A stretch of 64,000 bases of DNA from Branchinecta lynchi (Eukaryota > Arthropoda > Branchiopoda > Anostraca > Branchinectidae). Position numbers and translations under genes: made by a program. The stretch spans positions 6,572,001-6,636,000 of the forward strand of contig JAKZAP010000018.1 in the NCBI GenBank assembly GCA_023053575.1, in the 5' to 3' direction. Shown here in pieces: positions 59,601 through 64,000 of this stretch (its first letter is position 1; each line of letters begins with the position of its first letter). Under the pieces are notes generated by a model, which worked only from the letters and a program-made list of their open reading frames with translations, was not told the DNA's origin and did not search any database.

Positions 59601-60593
59601 CACGCCAGGGGTGAATCCGACCAATCACGTTACAGAGATGCGTAGTTACTACGCTTACTACGCTCCCGAGCATGGTAAGCAAATAGTAACTATTAGTTAC
59701 TATTCCGACAAGGTTGGAACGGTCAGCGTAGTAACTTTTCGTGAGGATAAAACGGAAATAGTAACTAATGGTAACTATTGTTAGAAAGGTGGAACACGCT
59801 CTTTATGATGTTGAAATTTTATTCCCGCAGTAAACACGAAAAGGGATATAGCGCAGTACAAGCAAAGAAAAGAAATATTACACTGAACTTTCAACAAATG
59901 CAAAAAACGCACAAGGTAAAATAAAGAAAAAACGAATAGGTACCAATCGGTTCTAAAAATCTTCTATCTAGATAGAATGCGGAAAACTGATCATGAGCAA
60001 AAACGTGGAGGTCCTAGGCAATAGCAGATAAGTTTGCGCAAGGACTGCAAAAAGTTTGCGGTTGGGCGAGAATTCCTGTAACATCGAGTAAGGTATTAAG
60101 GAAATTTCCAATATTTTAAATAAATAAGTCCTGATATGTCTTAAATCTTTTCGTCTCAGAATACCAACAGTTCGAAAGGTTGCAAACAATCCTAACAGCC
60201 TCTGTTTGGAACTTCTATCTGGCGACTGTTGCGGTTTGCGAAACGATCCACTAGGTGGACCAACGGTTAGAGCACGACAAGAACAAGGTTAAGGTTTCAT
60301 CTCGTTCGGGTATCTTTTTTGTCTTTCAATTGACCACTTCTAACTCCCATCTTAGGATTATAACTGAAATTCGGTTAAGCGGAAACTACCTTGTTGTATT
60401 GCCGAAGACCGCACAGATTTTATCACAATTCCAGTAAAAGTAAAAATTGCGCCCGAATAAAAATAAATCAAGATCTGCATCTAAGCAATAATAAAACACT
60501 GAGGCTACTTACACACATTAGAGGCTCCTCAACCATTCTGCCAAGGTACTTCTTCTTTTGCTCCTCATTGCCGGCGATGATTACGGGCATTTG
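41532..60593 (-). CDS. ACADM: Medium-chain acyl-CoA dehydrogenase gene, 3' seven coding exons (5' end outside window)
   Basis: Spliced gene join of seven minus-strand exons: 60593-60513, 59003-58873, 56731-56623, 55327-55187, 50749-50648, 48933-48763, 41681-41532. The total is 885 nt, giving 294 residues plus a TAA stop in one unbroken frame with GT-AG junctions throughout. From memory the product aligns residue by residue with vertebrate MCAD from about position 128 of a 421-residue precursor to the C terminus. It contains signature 1 ([12 protein letters not shown]), signature 2 (across exons ending DAVQ and starting VFGGNGF) and the [10 protein letters not shown] segment with the catalytic Glu. 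The family is a mitochondrial-matrix FAD flavoprotein, a homotetramer that dehydrogenates medium-chain acyl-CoA and passes electrons to ETF. The transit peptide and N-terminal helical domain are not in the window. Introns are 1509, 2141, 1295, 4437, 1714 and 7081 bp and full of transposons. ACADM is preferred over ACADS because of the near-identity in the C-terminal exons. Confidence 0.95.
41704..42146. mobile_element. piggyBac-like MITE, 443 bp, in last ACADM intron
   Basis: Ends AGTTTAACTGAAAAG / CTTTTCAGTTAAACT with TTAA at 41700-41703 and 42147-42150. Orientation is opposite to the 23285 copy. Its edge lies 22 bp from the last exon. Confidence 0.85.
42209..42304 (+). repeat. ~110-bp satellite unit, left of insertion
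   Basis: One unit with GACCGTGCGTTCATGCGACT, GATCCGATCACTTGTTTTTA and ATCCGGTCATTCGGTCA. The array resumes at 43492. Confidence 0.8.
42305..43491 (+). mobile_element. Family B element, copy B3, inserted in a satellite array
   Basis: Begins TTTTTGGGATCCCAAAACGC, then GTGGAGGGATACCTATGACA, a GTCCGTCCGTCCGTCCGTCT tract and GATGAAACTTGGTGTGAGG. Five or six ~125-bp subunits follow (AAGACATGCTGA...GGTGAAAACCAT...CCGGAATCCGG.CAAAACCGG). It ends GATTTTTGGGATCCCATCGA. No target duplication is evident between the satellite flanks. Confidence 0.75.
43492..43765 (+). repeat. ~110-bp satellite array, right of insertion
   Basis: About 2.5 further units; GACCGTRCGTTCATGCGACT recurs near 43495, 43594 and 43706. 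Confidence 0.82.
44206..44578. mobile_element. TGCGTTGCG-rich inverted-repeat element
   Basis: Left AGCCGCTTTCAC and right GTGTGAAAGGCT are imperfect inverted ends. Subterminal GCGTTGCG motifs lie in both arms. Target duplication not resolved. Confidence 0.5.
44641..44818. mobile_element. 178-bp hAT MITE, CACTGAGG duplication
   Basis: Right end TTCCCAACACTG, left end CAGTTTTGTGCC (decayed CAGTGTTGGG). Many AAGTACTT/ACTTAAGT motifs. Perfect 8-bp duplication CACTGAGG at 44633-44640 and 44819-44826. Confidence 0.85.
45032..45434. mobile_element. Family X MITE, 403 bp, AAT duplication
   Basis: Ends AGTTGCGTTTTTGCAGATAC and GTATCAGCAAAAACGCAACT. AAT at 45029-45031 and 45435-45437. Dense in GTGGTATCTGATACCAC palindromes. 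Confidence 0.82.
45731..46286. mobile_element. Family X element, diverged, containing a LINE fragment
   Basis: Left end AGCTGCGTTTTTGCAGATAC and right TTGCAAAAACGAG resemble family X, with ATACCACGGTAA and GATACTAAGG palindromes near the right. LINE sequence occupies 45771-46197. Confidence 0.5.
45771..46197 (+). pseudogene. LINE reverse transcriptase C-terminal zinc-knuckle remnant with 3' tail
   Basis: 90-codon frame with [20 protein letters not shown], a CX2C-H-C knuckle typical of the C terminus of non-LTR reverse transcriptases, then a stop at 46038. About 150 bp of 3' UTR and an ATACATACATCCATACAT tail follow. Confidence 0.75.
46290..47200. other. Unassigned intron sequence
   Basis: Within the 7.1-kb last ACADM intron. 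46660-46945 looks like a LINE-type 3' region ending in GAATAAAAAAA. Phrases with GTGTCG/GTCCATATAG recur at 46960-47030. No exon seen. Confidence 0.4.
47209..47484. mobile_element. 276-bp MITE with GAAATAGAAAACCGTGATTT ends
   Basis: Left GAAATAGAAAACCGTGATTT and right AAATCACGGTTTTCTATTTC are exact inverted repeats of 20 bp. The phrase TTGTTGTTCGAAT occurs just left of it and again about 40 bp right (near 47525), so a longer unit may have been inserted. Confidence 0.75.
47792..48164 (+). mobile_element. LINE 3' end with (ACTT)n tail
   Basis: The uninterrupted relative of the LINE split at 11538/12730. It ends with a short hairpin ACTCCGC...GCGGGTTATAAAT and an ATTACTTACTCACTTACTT tail. Frames are broken by stops. 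Confidence 0.72.
48763..48933 (-). CDS. ACADM: ACADM coding exon: tetramer-core helices
   Basis: 57 codons from [16 protein letters not shown] to SASDAVQ, containing [18 protein letters not shown]. The acceptor is TTTCTTTCAG and the donor is CAA|GTAAGC. The residue aligned with vertebrate mature Lys304 (AEMAMKVE) is Gly here (AEMAIGIE). This is a natural difference at the site of the common human K304E deficiency allele, judged from an alignment made by memory. Confidence 0.94.
49080..49170 (+). mobile_element. LINE 3' tail, same hairpin class
   Basis: ACTCCGTCTTTACCTAGACG and GGTTATAAATGAAATTTAAT match the 3' hairpin-tail form at 48118-48164 and 60805-60850. It begins about 145 bp upstream of the exon at 48763-48933. 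Confidence 0.6.
49538..49937. mobile_element. Family G element, copy 2
   Basis: Left GGCGTATTCTTACCGTTCCC, right GGGAACGGCGAGAATATGCC. Opposite internal orientation to the 38927 copy. Possible CCAA duplication. Confidence 0.7.
50026..50303. mobile_element. Family X MITE, 278 bp, ATT duplication
   Basis: Ends AGTTGCGTTTTTGCAAATAC and GTATCTGCAAAAACGCAACT. ATT at 50023-50025 and 50304-50306. Confidence 0.82.
50326..50565 (+). mobile_element. LINE 3' end with (ATTC)n tail
   Basis: A short frame ends in a T-rich 3' UTR, GAGGCCTGATGGCTTTAATG and CAAATAAATCATTCATTCGT. It lies about 80 bp from the exon at 50648-50749. Confidence 0.6.
50648..50749 (-). CDS. ACADM: ACADM coding exon: start of C-terminal helical domain
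   Basis: 34 codons, [20 protein letters not shown] through QIFKHQ. It matches the first long helix of the C-terminal domain, including the MERKAFG segment (vertebrate LERKTFG). The acceptor is TATTATAG and the donor is CAG|GTAAGG, phase 0 at both ends. Confidence 0.94.
51019..51548 (+). mobile_element. LINE 3' end with (TTGA)n tail
   Basis: 51240-51548 is nearly the reverse complement of 56812-57125, sharing ACTACGTAAAAATTGGGTAG (minus) and TGTGTGTCTGTGTATTTTGT. The frame running through it is 3' UTR, not a gene. Confidence 0.78.
52216..52649. mobile_element. 434-bp MITE, GTGA duplication
   Basis: Left TTAAAGGACACC and right GGTGTCCTTTAA are exact inverted ends. GTGA at 52212-52215 and 52650-52653. 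Confidence 0.75.
53290..53935. repeat. ~95-bp tandem repeat inside the hAT element
   Basis: The phrase TTTTGTCGGGCGTCGGT...TCTTTTTATACGCAAGAAAT recurs six or seven times, with a stronger ~190-bp alternation (CCTGCAAACATTTGT). Broken by an A run near 53696-53718. Confidence 0.8.
54008..54720. repeat. ~290-310-bp tandem repeat inside the hAT element
   Basis: Units start CAGTCGTTGGAAGCTTCGCT near 54010, 54294 and 54606 and include AAGCGAAAGCTAAAATGAAA and GGCGGCGCATTTT.TAGTATTC. Confidence 0.82.
55187..55327 (-). CDS. ACADM: ACADM coding exon: beta-domain to C-terminal domain
   Basis: 47 codons, starting [13 protein letters not shown] and ending GAFDKTRPP. The [14 protein letters not shown] segment is the typical end of the middle beta-domain. 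The acceptor is ATGGTAG and the donor is CCG|GTAAGT. Vertebrate MCAD reads TRPV before VAAGAVG; here the equivalent is TRPP, with frame and length unchanged. Confidence 0.94.
55391..55610. mobile_element. Family H MITE, 220 bp, in ACADM intron
   Basis: Ends AGCTGCGTTC / GAACGCAGCT. Interior with CTCACCGGTG and AACCGG motifs shared with 56149-56442. It starts 64 bp from the exon at 55187-55327. Confidence 0.72.
56149..56442. mobile_element. Family H MITE, 294 bp, AAG duplication
   Basis: Ends AGTTGCGTTC / GAACGCAGCT, flanked by AAG at 56146-56148 and 56443-56445. Interior ACCGGTGAGA-type repeats. Confidence 0.72.
56623..56731 (-). CDS. ACADM: ACADM coding exon: middle beta-domain
   Basis: One base completing Trp plus 36 codons, beginning [14 protein letters not shown] and ending [10 protein letters not shown]. 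Vertebrate MCAD has WYFLLARSDPDPKAP here. The acceptor is CACCATAG and the donor is AAG|GTAAAT. Flanking introns hold an inverted-repeat element (56149-56442) on one side and a minus-strand LINE tail (56812-57125) on the other, only about 80 bp from the splice acceptor. Confidence 0.93.
56812..57125 (-). mobile_element. LINE 3' end with (TTGA)n tail, minus strand
   Basis: Reverse-complement relative of 51240-51548, starting at a CAATCAATCAATCAATCAAT tail. It lies in the intron adjoining the exon at 56623-56731. Confidence 0.78.
57126..58860. other. Unassigned intron sequence with a GC-rich Cys-containing frame
   Basis: 58140-58600 is more GC-rich than its surroundings. A minus-strand frame at 58206-58424 contains [11 protein letters not shown] and [10 protein letters not shown], a CxC...CxxC spacing. 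I do not recognise it. It may be a decayed transposon zinc domain or chance. Confidence 0.3.
58873..59003 (-). CDS. ACADM: ACADM coding exon: FAD/substrate signature 1
   Basis: 43 codons plus two bases. It carries [18 protein letters not shown], a full match to acyl-CoA dehydrogenase signature 1 in the middle beta-domain, whose backbone contacts flavin and substrate. It ends [12 protein letters not shown] followed by TG, the first two bases of a Trp codon completed by G in the next exon. The acceptor is CTTGCATAG and the donor is TTG|GTGAGT, so the intron is phase 2. Confidence 0.94.
59498..59801. mobile_element. MITE with AGCATGTTCCACC ends
   Basis: Left AGCATGTTCCACCCTACTTA, right AAAGGTGGAACACGCT. 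Interior as in 35869-36158 (ACGCATGACGTCACGAATTC, AACGGTCAGCGTAGTAACTT). Confidence 0.72.
60513..60593 (-). CDS. ACADM: ACADM coding exon: end of N-terminal helical domain
   Basis: First ACADM exon visible in the window, 27 codons. It opens [12 protein letters not shown] and ends EEPLMC, matching the stretch just before the middle beta-domain of MCAD. The acceptor is ...GTTTGCAG and the donor is TGT|GTAAGT, both phase 0. I searched the minus strand from 60594 to 64000 for the preceding segment (AYGCTG...EANSLG in vertebrates) and saw nothing. The next exon is therefore either past the window edge or too diverged to recognise. Confidence 0.93.
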
Positions 60594-60769
60594 CTGCAAA
60601 CAATCAAAACATGATTGAAAAACACCATTTTTTCCGACCCCAGTATCGCAGTGAATCGGGTAGTTCCAAATTTCCCGGCAAAATAGAACCACCCCTGGCT
60701 TAAACACTTTTATTTCTTGATTGCATAACTGTTACGTAAAATGTCATGTGTTTGTATCTGTGTTGTGCC

Positions 60770-60860
60770 TTAAATTTCTCTTCTTTTTCTCTATTTTCTT
60801 CCTTACTCCGTTTTGTTCTAAGTGAAAAATGCGGGTAATAAATACTTAGAACGTGTCCGA
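60770..60860 (+). mobile_element. LINE 3' tail, hairpin class
   Basis: TTCCTTACTCCGTTTTGTTC and GCGGGTAATAAATACTTAG resemble the 3' ends at 48118 and 49122. Confidence 0.5.
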
Positions 60861-61489
60861 AAGCTTTTTGGTTCTGTAAATGCTGTATTAATGCTGCATT
60901 TTCTTTTCTTATTTTGTCCGAAAGCTGTTACCTTTTTTTCTTCTCTGACACTTCTAGAATACCAAAATTTAAAAAGAAGAAGAAAAAAGAATTAACTGTA
61001 TAAAGCTGACAAACTGGATCAATTCTGATATCCAACCTTCTTATCTTTCCTTTCGTTGTTGTCCATGATCGTCAGTTGTCTTAGAATTTGGAATGTTTGC
61101 CGAATTGTCAGTAGTCTTTTTGAATTTGTTATGTTTGCCGCCGAATACACTGAGAGAATCGCCGTACTCCCCAGGTTTTTCTTGAAAATTCAGCATAAAA
61201 TTTAACATTCTTGCTGAATTTTTCGATGAGTTTTATGCTGAATTAATGCTGCATTAATTGAGAGAAAATTTAAGTCCGAAAGCGAAATGCTGCATAAAAT
61301 GCTGAATTAATTCAGCACTTTCGTTCGTTTCGGAGCTTTCGGACACCTTCTTTACTTACTTACTTTAATAGAGACAAAGCAGCTTACAGATAGAAATGAC
61401 AATTGAAGTCATACGAAGAACTGTTAGAAATTTGCCGTGGAAAAATTGGTTAGGCTTATAGGAAGTCCTTGAAGAGCTCTTGAACGCTG

Positions 61490-61862
61490 TTGTTTTTCCC
61501 AGTGTGTTTTAAACGTCAGGTCCTTACTTTTGCCATGTGTGGAGAAATTAATGAGGATGTGCCACCTTTTGTGTGAATGCAGAGAGTTATAGGGACTAAG
61601 GGAGGAGATTTTGGGGGTGTGGGTAATGGATAAGAAATGGATTATTAAAACCATAGGAAGCAAAGATTGTAAAGAAATAAGAAATGTTGGGAAGTTAGCT
61701 TTTAAACACTGGACAGATTTCTTTTGAAGGAAAAGTTGTATATACAGTTCAAATAAAGGGATTCTAATAGTTCATTATTGTTAGTGTCCGTATCGTTTTT
61801 TTTTTTTTTTAGCTTACTGGCTTTGTAGCTTTGATATACACATAAATCTTTCACTCATTCAT
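61490..61862 (+). pseudogene. LINE reverse transcriptase C-terminal remnant, frameshifted
   Basis: In different frames TGTGGAGAAATTAATGAGG gives CGEINED and CACCTTTTGTGTGAATGC gives HLLCEC. Together they form the C-terminal zinc knuckle of non-LTR reverse transcriptases, split by a frameshift. A stretch ending KHWTDFF then a stop, a T-rich 3' UTR and a TCACTCATTCATC tail follow. Confidence 0.6.
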
Positions 61863-61940
61863 CTTCGCTCTGTCGATAATTCTTAGTCTCACTTGGCGGC
61901 GAAAAATTAGGACTGCCTATTTCTTCCAAGATTGACATTA

Positions 61941-62041
61941 TGGATCCTAAATACTTCGATTTGCAATCGTATTTATCGACCCGGTACCGCGAACTGATGA
62001 AACAGAGGAGAGTGCTCGAAGACGCGCTGCTATCAATTCGT
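61941..62041 (+). CDS. Possible first coding exon of an unknown gene
   Basis: An ATG-started segment reading MDPKYFDLQSYLSTRYRELM... for 34 codons, then GT-GAGC, which fits a splice donor. If unspliced it runs four more codons to a stop. It is charged and helix-prone, and its codon use looks less like the surrounding decayed repeats. I do not recognise the protein and found no second exon before 64000. It would lie within or just 5' of the ACADM gene on the opposite strand. It could also be chance or part of a LINE 5' region. Confidence 0.2.
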
Positions 62042-63300
62042 GTGAGCTCCCACTGACCCACGTCGTATACGGATTAGCCACGCAGAGCAAAATTCACTGC
62101 GCGAACTTCGAAAAAGTTACACACAGTGACACTAGCTCCGCTTGCGGGCACGAACATCCCTACTGAAACTCGACCAGTCGTTAACGAGCGGTGGCTCTGA
62201 TCCAGAGCAAAATAACTCAGTCCGCCACTGCACACACGAACAGTTTGCTGAAGCTTCTCTCGTGAAGCGAGCTTGGCGGCGTTCGACGGAGGCCCATCTT
62301 TGATGCATGGGAAGGATAGGTCTTCGCATTAATCTCTAGAGTTATTTTGCTCTGAGCCATGTAGACGTTGGCTGTGGTGTTTATTTATCTACGTGTTTGA
62401 TGTTCTTATTTGTTTTTTACTCTGTAATGCGTAATTTCATTCGTTGTTAATGGGCAGTTAAATAAACATACAAATTATAACCGATGTCGATACAAAGAAC
62501 AAGTTTGAACTTATCCAGATAATTGACGAAAAAAGTCCGTAACTACACGTCCTCTGCTCTCTGACTGACTGGCCCCTCCTTCAAGGCGGGGCACATGTCA
62601 TCAATTGACTCCTCCTCAAATCGATGAGCCAATTGCAACTAGCCTTATTTGTAAAAGAATTTGAGTTAAAGAACCCGGCTCCGACCCCGACTATGGAAAT
62701 ATTGCTACAAATCTACTTAAAGCACACCCGTTACTAGAAATGATCTTCCACGATAAAATGGCTCAGAAATATCGTTTCCAAAATTACCATTACATTCCAC
62801 GAGAAGTTAAAGGTTTTCTTATTAGCGCTTGTCCACTCTATTTAGCCTTGCCTCTCTCCGGCACGACGGCTGGACGCAAAATATTTGAAAACTGAATGCG
62901 CCTCGGTTAAAAAGTCGGAAAAACAAGCAAAATAGAAAGTAGACCTGATGGTCTACCATGTCTTCCAAAATGAAAAAGAATACTTTGAAGCTTCTATGTC
63001 CTTATTTGTAAAGGAGTCATTGACGGATCTTGTCGCTTTTGACGAAGTCTGCGTTGCGAGACCTGTCAAAACTCGGCAAGGCCAAAAAGCGCTAAAAAGT
63101 CGTAGGTGCAAAACGAAACAATTGCGAAAGGCGGGGATTCAGAATCTTCTAATCCCATAAGTGAGCTAGGGATAATGCGAAAGGCAGAATAAGCAAGACG
63201 GGTCCTTTAAAGATTGAACATTTTTTTTTTTTTGGGTTCAGGACGGAAGCTGTTCAGCGCTCCCTGGCGTTGGCGGACGGATTAGAGCCATGAATCATTG
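62042..63300. other. Unassigned sequence
   Basis: Inverted phrase CAGAGCAAAATAACTC (62203) / GAGTTATTTTGCTCTG (62339) may mark a small foldback element. A 70-codon frame at 62948-63160 is unsupported. Confidence 0.35.
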
Positions 63301-63309
63301 CAGGTTCGT

Positions 63310-63400
63310 TTCTTCAACGTTAGGCCTGACGATGATCTTTACAAAGAGGGACCGAGAAAATCTTAGCTGACAAATGCGTTTACCGCCATTTTTCATGACA
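63310..63400 (+). repeat. Decayed hammerhead-family relative
   Basis: GGCCTGACGATGATCTTTAC, AAAGAGGGACCGAGAAAATC and TTAGCTGACAAATGCG follow the order CTGANGA - GA.AA - AGCTGAC(G)TATCCG of the units at 16751 and 29162. Stem II no longer pairs well. Confidence 0.45.
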
Positions 63401-63689
63401 AAATCCCCAGTTACAGCTTTTGAATAATAAACTATATCAAAAGCTCATATGATTTTAGATGCAAGACTTGAAGGACCCCTCTTAGTAAGTGCATGAGAAG
63501 CTTCAAAATGATTGTCATTTTTACACGGTAGCAGGTCCATTTCGCGTTTCGGATCCCACTTCTTTTGCTGGATTTTCTCACTTATTAACCACGACCCGCA
63601 CAGTTTTCAAATATTTGCGTCAACCTCCGCTTCAGAGAGCGGGAAAGACAGGATAGTGCCGACAAGCGCCAATAATAAAATGGCTAATT

Positions 63690-63858
63690 TCAGGAGGCAA
63701 GTATTAGTATTTTCGGGAAACAATATTTCTGGACCAGTTTATCGTGAAAAGGTTATTCTAGTAAGCACAAGACAATCGCTAATTTCAGGAGATAAGTATT
63801 GGTATTTTCGGGAAACGGTATTTCTGGACCAGTTTATCGTGGAAAGATTGTTCAAGTA
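63690..63858 (+). repeat. ~80-bp tandem duplication
   Basis: GCTAATTTCAGGAGGCAAGT...TTTCTGGACCAGTTTATCGT occurs at 63680-63760 and again at 63778-63850 with few differences. Confidence 0.75.
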
Positions 63859-63889
63859 AGAGTTGTGCTTTCAAGGAGACCTTGTACTT

Positions 63890-64000
63890 CACAGTCCGTC
63901 AGTTTCGGCTCAGACACTGTGAAATAGTTGACCACTTTACAACTAAGCTTTGCTTACAGAAATTACACACGGCTTTTGCAGTTCGGCTGTTTTTAGTCTC
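63890..64000. repeat. Repeat family E, partial at window edge
   Basis: ACACGGCTTTTGCAGTTCGG and CTGTTTTTAGTCTC align to the start of family E copies (CCACGGTTTTGGCTGTTCTA). Continues past the window. Confidence 0.5.

Overview
The window looks like nuclear DNA from an invertebrate animal. It has no bacterial-style gene packing, one spliced gene with GT-AG introns of 1.3 to 7.1 kb, roughly balanced but AT-leaning base composition, and a very dense mix of decayed LINEs, short inverted-repeat transposons, satellite arrays and rolling-circle-like elements. I cannot assign a phylum from the sequence.

The only host gene I can support is the 3' two thirds of a medium-chain acyl-CoA dehydrogenase (ACADM/MCAD) gene on the minus strand. 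Seven coding exons lie between 60593 and 41532 and encode 294 residues in continuous frame, including both acyl-CoA dehydrogenase signature motifs, the catalytic-glutamate region and the stop codon. The exons for about the first 127 residues are not seen and should lie beyond 64000. The enzyme does the first, FAD-dependent step of mitochondrial beta-oxidation of medium-chain fatty acids.

The left 41 kb is intergenic or unrecognised and almost entirely repeat-derived. At 1-5.2 kb there is a piggyBac-like MITE, a 371-bp hAT MITE and a 2.9-kb hAT-like element with 256-bp inverted repeats. Inside the last sits a rolling-circle-like element carrying about seven 280-bp satellite units. At 17.5-23.7 kb there is a duplicated module. 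Part of it is an inverted, diverged copy of 1.3-5.2 kb, and it supplies empty sites for several insertions. At 15.6-16.9 kb and 28.5-29.3 kb are insertions of a Penelope-like repeat family that contain a hammerhead-ribozyme core on short inverted units. At 23.8-25.3 kb is an element with inverted 15-bp minisatellite arms. From 41.5 kb rightward the ACADM introns hold MITEs with clear target-site duplications, LINE 3' ends, a satellite array split by an insertion, and a 1.67-kb hAT element (53214-54883) built of tandem repeats.

Two families recur. Family A carries an ATATGGCACTTG motif near both ends and a 3' hairpin. Family B has a TTTTGGGATCCCAAAA palindrome at one end. Both carry a (CCGT)n tract followed by a conserved GATGAAACTTGG motif and internal tandem units, and neither shows a target-site duplication where its flanks can be compared. 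This resembles Helentron/HINE (DINE-1-like) elements. All homology calls were made by eye and from memory of the families; no search was run.
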